A stretch of DNA of 64,000 nt from Subtercola frigoramans. GTDB taxonomy: Bacteria; Actinomycetota; Actinomycetes; Actinomycetales; Microbacteriaceae. Location: the NCBI RefSeq assembly GCF_016907385.1, contig NZ_JAFBBU010000001.1, forward strand, positions 1,674,001-1,738,000, in the 5' to 3' direction. The position numbers and the translations under genes are program-made. Below, in pieces: positions 36,939-44,788 of the stretch (positions within the stretch are counted from its first letter, which is position 1; every line of letters starts with the position of its first letter). The notes beneath the pieces were generated by a model. The model saw only the letters and a program-made list of their open reading frames with translations, had not been told where the DNA came from and did no database searches.

Positions 36939-39056
36939 ATGTCTCGATCAGGCGTTCGCCGATCATCCCGCACGGTCGACAACACCGGCCTCATTCCGAT
37001 TCTCGCGCGGAAGGTCCGGGAAGTCGAAGCTGCTGCCCAGCGGGGCAAGGTCGTGCCGTCGAATCGCACCAAATTCCTCGTCGTCGCGCTGCTCATGCGC
37101 GAAGAGCGCGCCCGCATCAAGGCCGATGCTGAGCTCAGTGAGCCAGAACGCACCGAACAGCTCAAGAGACTCGATGGCATCGCCGGCATCCTCGCCCAGA
37201 CGGCAGCACGCGACACCTCGCTGATCACGTTGCTCGAGAGTGATGCCGCCGTGTCACCCGTTGCCCAGCGACTGCGCCGGGAGTATCTGACCGATGCGGG
37301 CATCGAGGTTCCTGAAGAGGCACCGCAGGCCCCCGTCGCCGTCTCTCCCTTCGCTTCTGACTTCTCTGAGCGCCAGGTGGTTCCCCAATCGGTGAAGGCG
37401 CGGCAGATGGCCAACCCCTTCCTGGCGCCGGACTTCAGCGCGGCAGCGGCCCACCGGCCCATCTCTCGCGGCAGGCTCTCGAGCTGGGAGCTGCTCGGTC
37501 CGCTCTACCGGGCCTTCGAATACGGTTCTGGCGGCAGCGTTGCCAGTATGGATCTGCCTCCCGCGCCCGTGATCGACCGGATCTCTCCTCCCGGCCACGA
37601 GCTCATGCACCACCAGGCACGGTTCATCGCCTCCGTCGCAGCTGGTCACCGGTCCTTCCTGCTCGCCGACGAGCCCGGGCTCGGTAAGACCGCGCAATCG
37701 TTGCTCGCGGCCTCGGTCTCCGATTCGTACCCGCTGCTCGCCGTCGTTCCGAACGTCGTGAAGATGAACTGGGCCCGCGAGGTCGAGATCTGGACGCCGC
37801 AGCGCCGGGCAACGGTCATCCAGGGCGATGGGGCGACGCTCGATGCCTTCGCCGACGTGGTGATCGTGAACTATGACGTGCTCGACCGTCACCTCGCCTG
37901 GCTCGGCACCCTGGGCTTCAAGGGCATGGTCGTCGACGAGGCTCACTTCATCAAGAACCTGCAGTCGCAGCGCTCGAAGAACGTGCTTGCCCTGGCCGAA
38001 CGAATCAGAAAGTTCGCCCCCGGGGGAGACCCGCTGATGATGGCCCTCACCGGCACCCCACTCATCAACGACGTCGATGACTTCCGCGCCATCTGGCAGT
38101 ACCTCGGCTGGATCGACGGCGACAAGCCCACTCCCGTGCTCATGGAGAAGCTCGAAGACACCGGCCTCACTCCCGCTGATTTCGGCTTCTTCGCCGAGGC
38201 CCGGGATGCCGTCATCGACATGGGCATCGTTCGCCGCAAGAAGGTGGATGTCGCGGCCGATCTTCCGGCCAAGCGTGTTGTGGATCTTCCCGTCGAACTC
38301 GACGATGACCTCGGGCGTTCGATCAGGCAGGCCGAAGCCGAGCTGGGCAAGCGATTGCTCACGCGGTACAAGCGCGCAGCATCCGGAGCCCTCGGCTCGG
38401 GCTACGACACCTCTGACGGCCCGAACCACGAACTCATGCGCATGGTCGCCAAGGCCGAACTCGAAGAGTCGAAGGCCTCGTCATCGGGTGAGAACGTGTT
38501 CACCATGGTGCGCAAGATCGGGCAGGCGAAGGCCGGTCTCGCCGCGGACTACGCGGCACAACTGGCCAGGTCGGTGGGCAAGGTCGTGTTCTTCGCCAAG
38601 CACATCGATGTGATGAACCAGGCCGAAGAGGCGTTCGCGAAACGCGGGCTGCGCACGATCTCGATTCGGGGAGACCAGTCGGCGACCTTCCGGCAGACCC
38701 AGATCGATGCCTTCAACGGCGATCCTGAGGTCGCGGTCGCGGTCTGCTCGCTCACCGCAGCAGGCGTCGGGCTGAACCTGCAGGCCGCCTCGAACGTGGT
38801 GCTGGCCGAACTCTCGTGGACGGCAGCAGAACAGACCCAGGCCATCGACCGGGTGCACCGCATCGGCCAGGCCGAGCCAGTCACGGCCTGGCGGATCATC
38901 GCCGCGCAGACCATCGACTCGAAGATCGCCGAACTGATCGACAGCAAGCAGGGTCTCGCGGCCCGGGCCCTTGACGGCTCCGATGCAGAGATCACGACGT
39001 CTGACAGTGTTCAGCTGGATGCCCTGGTGCACTTGCTCGAACAGGCACTGTCATAG
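36939..39056 (+). CDS. SNF2-family DEAD/DEAH-box helicase-like ATPase
   Basis: The 705-residue protein has a basic helical N-terminal region (about 1-220), then an SNF2 ATPase core: Walker A DEPGLGKTAQS with K250, DEAH box at 333-336, MALTGTPLIND (motif III), and in the second lobe FFAKHIDVM, AGVGLNLQAASNVVLAEL and motif VI VHRIGQAEPVTAWRI. SNF2 proteins translocate on double-stranded DNA to remodel protein-DNA complexes; small bacterial forms are related to RapA or to defence and repair systems. No nuclease or methylase domain is fused, and no restriction partner is nearby. Its leader is 227 bases from the previous gene. Confidence 0.88.
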   Translation: MSRSGVRRSSRTVDNTGLIPILARKVREVEAAAQRGKVVPSNRTKFLVVALLMREERARIKADAELSEPERTEQLKRLDGIAGILAQTAARDTSLITLLESDAAVSPVAQRLRREYLTDAGIEVPEEAPQAPVAVSPFASDFSERQVVPQSVKARQMANPFLAPDFSAAAAHRPISRGRLSSWELLGPLYRAFEYGSGGSVASMDLPPAPVIDRISPPGHELMHHQARFIASVAAGHRSFLLADEPGLGKTAQSLLAASVSDSYPLLAVVPNVVKMNWAREVEIWTPQRRATVIQGDGATLDAFADVVIVNYDVLDRHLAWLGTLGFKGMVVDEAHFIKNLQSQRSKNVLALAERIRKFAPGGDPLMMALTGTPLINDVDDFRAIWQYLGWIDGDKPTPVLMEKLEDTGLTPADFGFFAEARDAVIDMGIVRRKKVDVAADLPAKRVVDLPVELDDDLGRSIRQAEAELGKRLLTRYKRAASGALGSGYDTSDGPNHELMRMVAKAELEESKASSSGENVFTMVRKIGQAKAGLAADYAAQLARSVGKVVFFAKHIDVMNQAEEAFAKRGLRTISIRGDQSATFRQTQIDAFNGDPEVAVAVCSLTAAGVGLNLQAASNVVLAELSWTAAEQTQAIDRVHRIGQAEPVTAWRIIAAQTIDSKIAELIDSKQGLAARALDGSDAEITTSDSVQLDALVHLLEQALS

Positions 39057-39126
39057 ACTCGACCCTTACCCCGAAATCGCGTTTCGGCGCGTCAGTGCGG
39101 CCCCAGGCCTGCGCACGACGAGAACT

Positions 39127-39156
39127 TTCACGATCAGAACCTTCACGATCAGAACC
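39127..39156 (+). repeat. Two perfect 15-nt tandem repeats abutting a Shine-Dalgarno site
   Basis: TTCACGATCAGAACC at 39127-39141 and 39142-39156, directly followed by AAGGAG (39157-39162). It lies in the leader of the Stealth gene. Confidence 0.9.
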
Positions 39157-39173
39157 AAGGAGTTGTTCCGCTG
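39157..39173 (+). promoter_or_regulatory. Strong ribosome site pointing to an in-frame CTG start for the Stealth gene
   Basis: AAGGAG (39157-39162) is eight bases from CTG 39171, which is in frame with the Stealth gene through 48 open codons to GTG 39315. The TTG at 39163 is out of frame and stops at 39172-39174. A CTG start would add 48 residues. Confidence 0.4.
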
Positions 39174-39314
39174 ATATCGACCGGTAGTGCTGCGACTCAC
39201 AATGTCGCCCTTGAAACGTCACTCGAGCCCGAAGCTCCCGAGGAGCTCTTCAGCGCGGCGTCCGGACACCTCGGTGCTCCACGATCGTGGCCGAGGAGCC
39301 ACGGGCGAAGCGAC

Positions 39315-40790
39315 GTGGTGGTACGCAAGGGCCTGTTGGCCCTGGTCAATACGACGCTCACGCCGCACGAGGCGATGGTCGAAGACCTGCTCTTCGTGAG
39401 GCAGGCACTCGTTGAAGCGGCGATACCGTTCTTTCTGATTAGGGGAAACGACGAACGCCCGGTCATCGTGGTCAGCGCGGCACGGCGCCTGAAGCTCGAG
39501 CGTGTGCTCGCGGCAGCGTGCGAAGACGAGCCGATGTACTCCAAGACCGTCGAAGGCAAGAAGAGGCCTCCGCTGCTCGTCTGCGACGGTGTGCTCTCGG
39601 AGAGCCGCAAGGCGCGGATCTTCAGGCTCTACCGCCCTCGCGTCGAGCCCGTCGGAGGTCTGAGCTATGGTTCGTCGACGGGAATCGAGCTCCAGCTCTG
39701 GAGTTTCGAAGAAGACGTGATCGTCTGCCCGGTGGAGAACTCGCTCACGCGGCGCGTTCTTCAGAGGTCGGAGGCGATCGAGTCCACGGTGGAGCTCTAC
39801 GGCAAGACGTGGAACTCCCTGCGAGGAATGTTCGATGTGCAGGCCAACGATGTCGTGTTCGACATCGACATGGTGTTCTCCTGGGTCGACGGCAATGATG
39901 TGGAGTACCAGAGACGCCGCAAGGCACAGACGGGCGAGTACGTGCTGGGGGAGGGCGACGACTCCGACGCCCGCTATCGCCAGATCGACGAGCTCAAGTA
40001 CGCCTTGCGATCGGTGTACATCTTCGCGCCCTGGATCCGCCGGATCTTCATCGCGAGCGACTCTGCGAAGCCCGAATGGCTCGCCGATCATCCACGGGTC
40101 ACCTTCGTTCGAAGCGAAGAGTTCTTCAGCGACCCGAGCGTCCTGCCCACCCATAATTCGCAAGCTGTCGAAAGCCAGTTGCACCATATTCCTGGCATCA
40201 GCGAGCACTTTCTGTATTCGAATGACGACATGTTCTTCGGAAGGCCCGTGCAGCCGAACATGTTCTTCTCGAGCGGAGGCGTCACAAAGTTCATCGAGGC
40301 GACCACCAGAATCGGTCTCGGCGAGAACGGCGTGGAGCGCAGCGGATTCGAGAACGCGGCCCGGGTCAATCGCCAGCTTCTGTTCGACACGTTCGGCCGA
40401 ATCATCACCCGGCACCTCGAGCACGCGGCGGCACCACTGCGGCGCAGCGTCATGAGCGAGCTCGAGATGGAGTTCGCCGAGGACTTCGCCCGCACCGCAG
40501 CGAGCAGGTTCCGGTCGAGCACCGATATCTCGGTCACCAACTCGCTGTACCACTACTACGCGCTGATGACCGGCAGAGCTGTCGTGCAGGAGTCTGCCAG
40601 CGTCTGCTACGTCGACACCACGATGCGTTCAGGGCTTGGATTGTTGCCCGGAATCCTGCGCAAGAGGGCGTTCGACTTCTTCTGCCTGAACGACGGCAGC
40701 TACCCCGAGGTTTCAGCCGAAGAACGATTGAAGACCGTGCAGGCGTTTCTCGAGCACTACTTTCCGTTCAAGGCACCCTGGGAGAGATAG
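39315..40790 (+). CDS. Stealth-family sugar-phosphate transferase (CpsY-like)
   Basis: Stealth proteins transfer sugar 1-phosphates (for example GlcNAc-1-phosphate) to surface polysaccharides. The conserved blocks are present: FDIDMVFSWVDGNDVEYQ (CR1), RQIDELKYALRSVYIFAPWI with FIASDSAKPEWL (CR2), SQAVESQLHHIPGISEHFLYSNDDMFFG (CR3) and the downstream TDISVTNSLYHYYA region. The 491-residue length from GTG 39315 is shown because that is the first usual start codon, but no ribosome site precedes it; a CTG at 39171 with a good site may be the real start. No capsule genes are adjacent, so it is an orphan transferase. Confidence 0.85.
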   Translation: MVVRKGLLALVNTTLTPHEAMVEDLLFVRQALVEAAIPFFLIRGNDERPVIVVSAARRLKLERVLAAACEDEPMYSKTVEGKKRPPLLVCDGVLSESRKARIFRLYRPRVEPVGGLSYGSSTGIELQLWSFEEDVIVCPVENSLTRRVLQRSEAIESTVELYGKTWNSLRGMFDVQANDVVFDIDMVFSWVDGNDVEYQRRRKAQTGEYVLGEGDDSDARYRQIDELKYALRSVYIFAPWIRRIFIASDSAKPEWLADHPRVTFVRSEEFFSDPSVLPTHNSQAVESQLHHIPGISEHFLYSNDDMFFGRPVQPNMFFSSGGVTKFIEATTRIGLGENGVERSGFENAARVNRQLLFDTFGRIITRHLEHAAAPLRRSVMSELEMEFAEDFARTAASRFRSSTDISVTNSLYHYYALMTGRAVVQESASVCYVDTTMRSGLGLLPGILRKRAFDFFCLNDGSYPEVSAEERLKTVQAFLEHYFPFKAPWER

Positions 40791-40841
40791 CGCTCGCTCG
40801 CATGCAAGCGGGTGGTTCGCACAGTAACGGGTTGCGCTGTC

Positions 40842-41780
40842 TCAGGCGACGACCAGGGCGGGGATGACCAGCGGGGCTTCGGCGGGAACCGGCGGGTTGA
40901 CCGCGGGGGCGATCTCGACGCCGGCCTTCTCGAGAATCGCCGCCGTGTCGGCAGCGCTGGTGTACGAGACGCGAGCGTAGTGGCCGATGGGCACGACGGA
41001 GTGCAAGACGGTGTTCTCGTAGACGTGGATGAGGTTGAACGCCTGGGCTCCATCACGAGCGAGGGTGCCGCCGACGGGTACGTTCAGGTCTTGCGTGTAG
41101 CACGTTGCAGAGGCAACGGAAACCGGCACACCGGCGAAAATGGCCGTACTCGAGTAGTGCAGGTGCCCGGCGATGATCGAGCGCACGTCGGAGCCCAGGA
41201 TGACCTCGGCGAGCGAGGCCTGGTCGCGGAGTTCGACCATCACAGCGAGGTCGAGCACGCTGGGAACGGGCGGGTGATGCAGGGCGAGGATCGTGCCGTG
41301 CGGAGCCGGGCTCGCCAGCTCCTCGGCCAGCCAGTCGAGCTGGTCGTGGCTGATCTCCCCGTGGTGTGAGCCGGGCACGGTGGAGTCGAGCGTGATGATC
41401 CGCAGGCCGTTAACGTCGTAGACGCGGTCGATGGGCTTCATCGACGGGAGCTGGTCGAGGAGGCCGGCACGGAAGGCGGCCCGGTTGTCATGGTTGCCCA
41501 TGACCCAGATGACCTCTGCGCCCATTGCGGCGGCAGCCGGCTCGACAATCGCCCGGAGCTTCTCATAGGCCTTCGGGTCGCCCTTGTCGGCGAGGTCACC
41601 GGTGAAGACGATCGCTTCGGGCCGCGCACCAGACGCGGTGAGATCGGCGAGGATCTCGAGCAGGTGGCCCTCGCTGTCGACCGCGTCGTACAGCAGGTCA
41701 TCGGAACCCACGAAATGGGTATCGCTGAAGTGGAGGATGAAGTGGTCTGGCCTCGGGTACTGGGCCACAGTGACTGACAT
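40842..41780 (-). CDS. cpdA: Calcineurin-like metallophosphoesterase, probable 3',5'-cAMP phosphodiesterase
   Basis: The 312-residue protein has the dimetal signature in order: [37 protein letters not shown]. With about 60 residues between GD and GNHD and a class III phosphodiesterase layout it resembles CpdA and mycobacterial Rv0805, which hydrolyse 2',3'- and 3',5'-cyclic nucleotides. It is convergent to the Stealth gene with a 51-base gap and divergent from corA. No ribosome site is clear before ATG 41780. The cAMP role is by family; other phosphodiesters are possible. Confidence 0.82.
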   Translation of the reverse strand: MSVTVAQYPRPDHFILHFSDTHFVGSDDLLYDAVDSEGHLLEILADLTASGARPEAIVFTGDLADKGDPKAYEKLRAIVEPAAAAMGAEVIWVMGNHDNRAAFRAGLLDQLPSMKPIDRVYDVNGLRIITLDSTVPGSHHGEISHDQLDWLAEELASPAPHGTILALHHPPVPSVLDLAVMVELRDQASLAEVILGSDVRSIIAGHLHYSSTAIFAGVPVSVASATCYTQDLNVPVGGTLARDGAQAFNLIHVYENTVLHSVVPIGHYARVSYTSAADTAAILEKAGVEIAPAVNPPVPAEAPLVIPALVVA

Positions 41781-42004
41781 CGGGTGTTCGCCATTTCGGG
41801 TTAGCGTGCTGCGGTTCGGGCCAGGCTTTCATCCTGGCCTCGCTGCCGGGCTCGTGACCCGTCAGATCGTGCTGTGGAACAACACAAGCAGAGAAACCTG
41901 AACGAGCGGTTAACGCCACGCGGTCAGTGTGCGAACGCTCCACAGTTTCTCACCAAGTGTTTTGTGCCTCACAGAGTATGGCATTCTGAGACCGAAACGC
42001 CCAG

Positions 42005-42034
42005 TGAATATGTCACAGTGTGGTGTCATATTCA
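42005..42034. promoter_or_regulatory. 30-bp imperfect inverted repeat upstream of corA
   Basis: TGAATATG (42005-42012) and CATATTCA (42027-42034) are exact; after one mismatch CAC/GTG also pair. It abuts the next palindrome. Operator or RNA fold. Confidence 0.6.
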
Positions 42035-42058
42035 GCTGTGGGCCAGCTGGCCCACAGC
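42035..42058. promoter_or_regulatory. 24-bp perfect palindrome upstream of corA
   Basis: GCTGTGGGCCAG (42035-42046) is followed at once by its complement, with no spacer. It ends about 20 bases before the corA GTG. The rest of the 297-base divergent gap (41781-42004) shows nothing I can name. Confidence 0.7.
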
Positions 42059-42077
42059 GGGTTGAGGATTGGGAAGG

Positions 42078-43223
42078 GTGGCGCAGCCGGTGAAGACCAC
42101 GAAGTTCCAGAGCGTGATCAAGGGGATATCGGGCATCCGGCCTGGTTCGAAGGCCCCGGAGAGTGTCGAGACTCCCGCCGTTCCTGCTGCCGCCGGTGCC
42201 CGGAGAAGCATGGTCGACAACGCCATCTACGCCGGCGGAAGACGCGTGCTGTCTCCCTCGACACCCGACGAGACGATCGCTGCCCTCGCGGCCATTCCCG
42301 ACGGCCTTGCGTGGATCGGCCTGTACCGGCCCTCGGCGCCCGAGCTCCTCGAGATGGAGAACGACTTCAACCTCCACCCGCTCGCCATCGAAGACGCAGT
42401 CGGTGCGCATCAGCGGCCCAAGCTGGAACGTTACGGTGAAGTCCTGTTCGTGGTTCTGCGCGCGGCGTTCTACGTCGACGAGCGCGAAGAGGTGGAATTC
42501 GGCGAACTGCACCTCTTCGTCGGACCGAACTTCGTGATCTCGGTTCGTCACAGCGAATCTCCCGACCTCTCGGTGGTGCGCAGGCGCATGGAGAGCGAGC
42601 CCGAGCTGCTGGCGCTGGGGCCGGTGGCCGTGCTGTACGCGATCATGGATGCTGTGGTCGACCAGTACGCGCCGGTCGTCGCCGGCCTCGAGACCGACAT
42701 CGACCAGATCGAAGCGCAGGTCTTCGAAGGAGACCCCCAGGTCTCCCGGCGCATCTACGAGTTGTCACAGGAGGTGCTCGATTTCCAGCGCGCGACCCTC
42801 CCGCTGACGGGCATGCTCGAGACACTGCGTGCGTTGTTCGACCAGGTGGATGGCACGATCGAGCTGAAGCGGGCCTTCCGCGACGTTCTCGACCACGTCA
42901 CGGTGGTCAACGACCGGGTCGACGGCTTTCGCCAGACCCTGCGCGAGATCCTCACGGTGAACGCGACGCTCGTGGCTCAGCGTCAGAACGAGGACATGAA
43001 GAAGCTCGCAGAGACCAGCAACCACCAGAACGACGAGGTCAAGAAGATCTCGGCCTGGGCGGCCATCTTCTTCGCCCCGACGGTCGTCACGGGTGTCTAC
43101 GGCATGAACTTCGACATCATGCCCGAACTGCACTTCGCCTGGGGCTACCCAGCGGCCATCGGGCTCATGGTTGCGCTCAGCACCGGCCTCTACGTGATGT
43201 TCAAGCGCCGCGGCTGGCTGTGA
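42078..43223 (+). CDS. corA: CorA-family magnesium/cobalt transporter
   Basis: CorA pentamers admit Mg2+ (and Co2+, Ni2+) across the membrane. The 381-residue protein has the large cytosolic alpha/beta domain (WIGLYRPSAPELLEMENDFN, HPLAIEDAV), long stalk helices and two C-terminal membrane helices with the selectivity signature VYGMNF (GMN) and a basic end FKRRGWL. Start GTG 42078 is preferred over TTG 42069 because GAGG then stands at usable spacing; GTG 42090 is also possible. Two abutting inverted repeats lie just upstream and suggest regulation by a repressor or by RNA structure. Confidence 0.93.
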   Translation: MAQPVKTTKFQSVIKGISGIRPGSKAPESVETPAVPAAAGARRSMVDNAIYAGGRRVLSPSTPDETIAALAAIPDGLAWIGLYRPSAPELLEMENDFNLHPLAIEDAVGAHQRPKLERYGEVLFVVLRAAFYVDEREEVEFGELHLFVGPNFVISVRHSESPDLSVVRRRMESEPELLALGPVAVLYAIMDAVVDQYAPVVAGLETDIDQIEAQVFEGDPQVSRRIYELSQEVLDFQRATLPLTGMLETLRALFDQVDGTIELKRAFRDVLDHVTVVNDRVDGFRQTLREILTVNATLVAQRQNEDMKKLAETSNHQNDEVKKISAWAAIFFAPTVVTGVYGMNFDIMPELHFAWGYPAAIGLMVALSTGLYVMFKRRGWL

Positions 43224-43236
43224 CGACGAACTCGCA

Positions 43237-44751
43237 TCAGCGCCGGCGATTGGCCAGTCTCGCTACTGCGGTGACAGGAATAGTCACCCAGCTCGGCCGG
43301 TTGCGCACCTCGTAGATCGCTTCGTAGAGCGCCTTGTCGATCTCGAACGCATCGAGCAGGGCACGGTTGGCGCGCAACTCGATGCCCGAGCGTTCGGAGT
43401 AGCCGTCGAGAAACGCTTCCCTGGCCTCGTGGGCCCAGTGTGCGGCATCGTCGCGAAGCTTCTCGTCGCCGGGGTGTGACTGGGCGAATGACCCTGCGAC
43501 GTAGTCGAACGATCGCAGCATGCCAGCGATGTCGCGAAGGGCCAGGTCAGGCTGGTTCCGCTCGACCATCGGGCGGAGCGGTTCCCCTTCGAAGTCGACG
43601 AGCACCCACCCGCCATCGGGTACGGCGAGCACCTGGCCCAGATGGTAGTCGCCGTGGATGCGCTGCAGCCGGGGCCACGGGCTGGCTGCAGCGACTTCGA
43701 AGAGGCGGTCGATCGCCTCGCTGTGGGCGGCCAGGGCCGGCACCTCCCGCACGGCCCCGGCGTGGCGCCGACGCATGCTCGCCAGCACGCCGGCGATGAG
43801 TTCGGGCGATGGTGCGAGCGTCGGCATGACCTCTGCGAGCGTCTCGTGAACCTCTGCCGTCGCCGAACCGAGCGCTCGTGCTTCTGTCGTGAACGATTCG
43901 CCCAACCGTGCCGATTCGAGGGCGACCCGCCACGCGTCTTCAACCTCGGGCAGGAACTCCTGTGCGAAGGCCAGATGGCCGGAGGTTCGCCCGTCGGGCA
44001 TCCGGGAATCCTGCCACTGGCCCACGACGCTGCCGATCGAGGCCGGCACCTTGTCGGACCCGGCCTTGGCCAGCGCCGACTGCAGAACCACATCGGGGTT
44101 GTTGCCGTGGTGCAGCACCCGGAAGACCTTGCAGATGACGCCAGGGGCAGGCTCGCCGTCTGGCGTGGTGACGGTCATGATGATCGAGGTGTTCGACTGC
44201 TCGCCGCTCAAGACCTTCGAGGAGACGACGAGCAGTGGATGCCCGGGGGTCTGGCTCCGGCCGCTCGCCGTTGCCCGTGCAGCTCTATCGCTCGCACCGT
44301 CCGTTGCACTGGCGTCGCCTGGTGCACTGGCACCGTCTGTTGCGCTGGCGCCAGCTGTTTGGCTGAGGCCGTCTGTCGTGATCAGGGAGAGCAGAGCAGT
44401 GGCGTAGTCCAGGTCGTGGGCACCGTCATAGACGAAGGCCGGCGGGGAGGTCTGGTCGAAGACGGCAAGAGGCGGCTGGCTTTCGCCGGGCATCCGTTCG
44501 CCCCTGACGGTGAGCGGCACCTGGTAGAGCTTGCCCTGCGGGCCGCCTTCATCGAGCACGAGGGCCGTCACGAGGTGAGTACCTGAAGCCACAGCGGCAC
44601 CCGGGGTGAATTCGAAGCTGCCGACCAGCCGCAGGTCCGGCTCGGTACCTTTGCCCTGGAACCAGCGTTGCGTCGGCATCCACAGGGCTAGGGCATCGAC
44701 CAGCGCAACTTCGTCGACGACGCCGATCTGCGTTGTGCCCGTTTCTGCCAT
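43237..44751 (-). CDS. mak: Maltokinase (maltose 1-phosphate forming)
   Basis: Maltokinase makes maltose 1-phosphate from maltose and ATP for GlgE-type alpha-glucan synthesis. The 504-residue protein begins with the actinobacterial cap (LWMPTQRWFQGKG) and carries the aminoglycoside-phosphotransferase-like core with RIHGDYHLGQV and VLVDFEGEP. Residues about 135-172 are a low-complexity Ala/Ser/Thr/Asp insert with repeated GASATDGAS units. No treS, glgE or glgB is nearby, unlike the common arrangement. It is convergent to corA with only 13 bases between stops. Confidence 0.86.
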   Translation of the reverse strand: MAETGTTQIGVVDEVALVDALALWMPTQRWFQGKGTEPDLRLVGSFEFTPGAAVASGTHLVTALVLDEGGPQGKLYQVPLTVRGERMPGESQPPLAVFDQTSPPAFVYDGAHDLDYATALLSLITTDGLSQTAGASATDGASAPGDASATDGASDRAARATASGRSQTPGHPLLVVSSKVLSGEQSNTSIIMTVTTPDGEPAPGVICKVFRVLHHGNNPDVVLQSALAKAGSDKVPASIGSVVGQWQDSRMPDGRTSGHLAFAQEFLPEVEDAWRVALESARLGESFTTEARALGSATAEVHETLAEVMPTLAPSPELIAGVLASMRRRHAGAVREVPALAAHSEAIDRLFEVAAASPWPRLQRIHGDYHLGQVLAVPDGGWVLVDFEGEPLRPMVERNQPDLALRDIAGMLRSFDYVAGSFAQSHPGDEKLRDDAAHWAHEAREAFLDGYSERSGIELRANRALLDAFEIDKALYEAIYEVRNRPSWVTIPVTAVARLANRRR

Positions 44752-44788
44752 CAGCCCGACCCCTTACGCTCTGCGTTGCTCTTCCACC

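Noticed and set aside
41874..42065. 63-codon frame before corA
   Set aside because: It overlaps both palindromes, has no ribosome site and an unremarkable composition.
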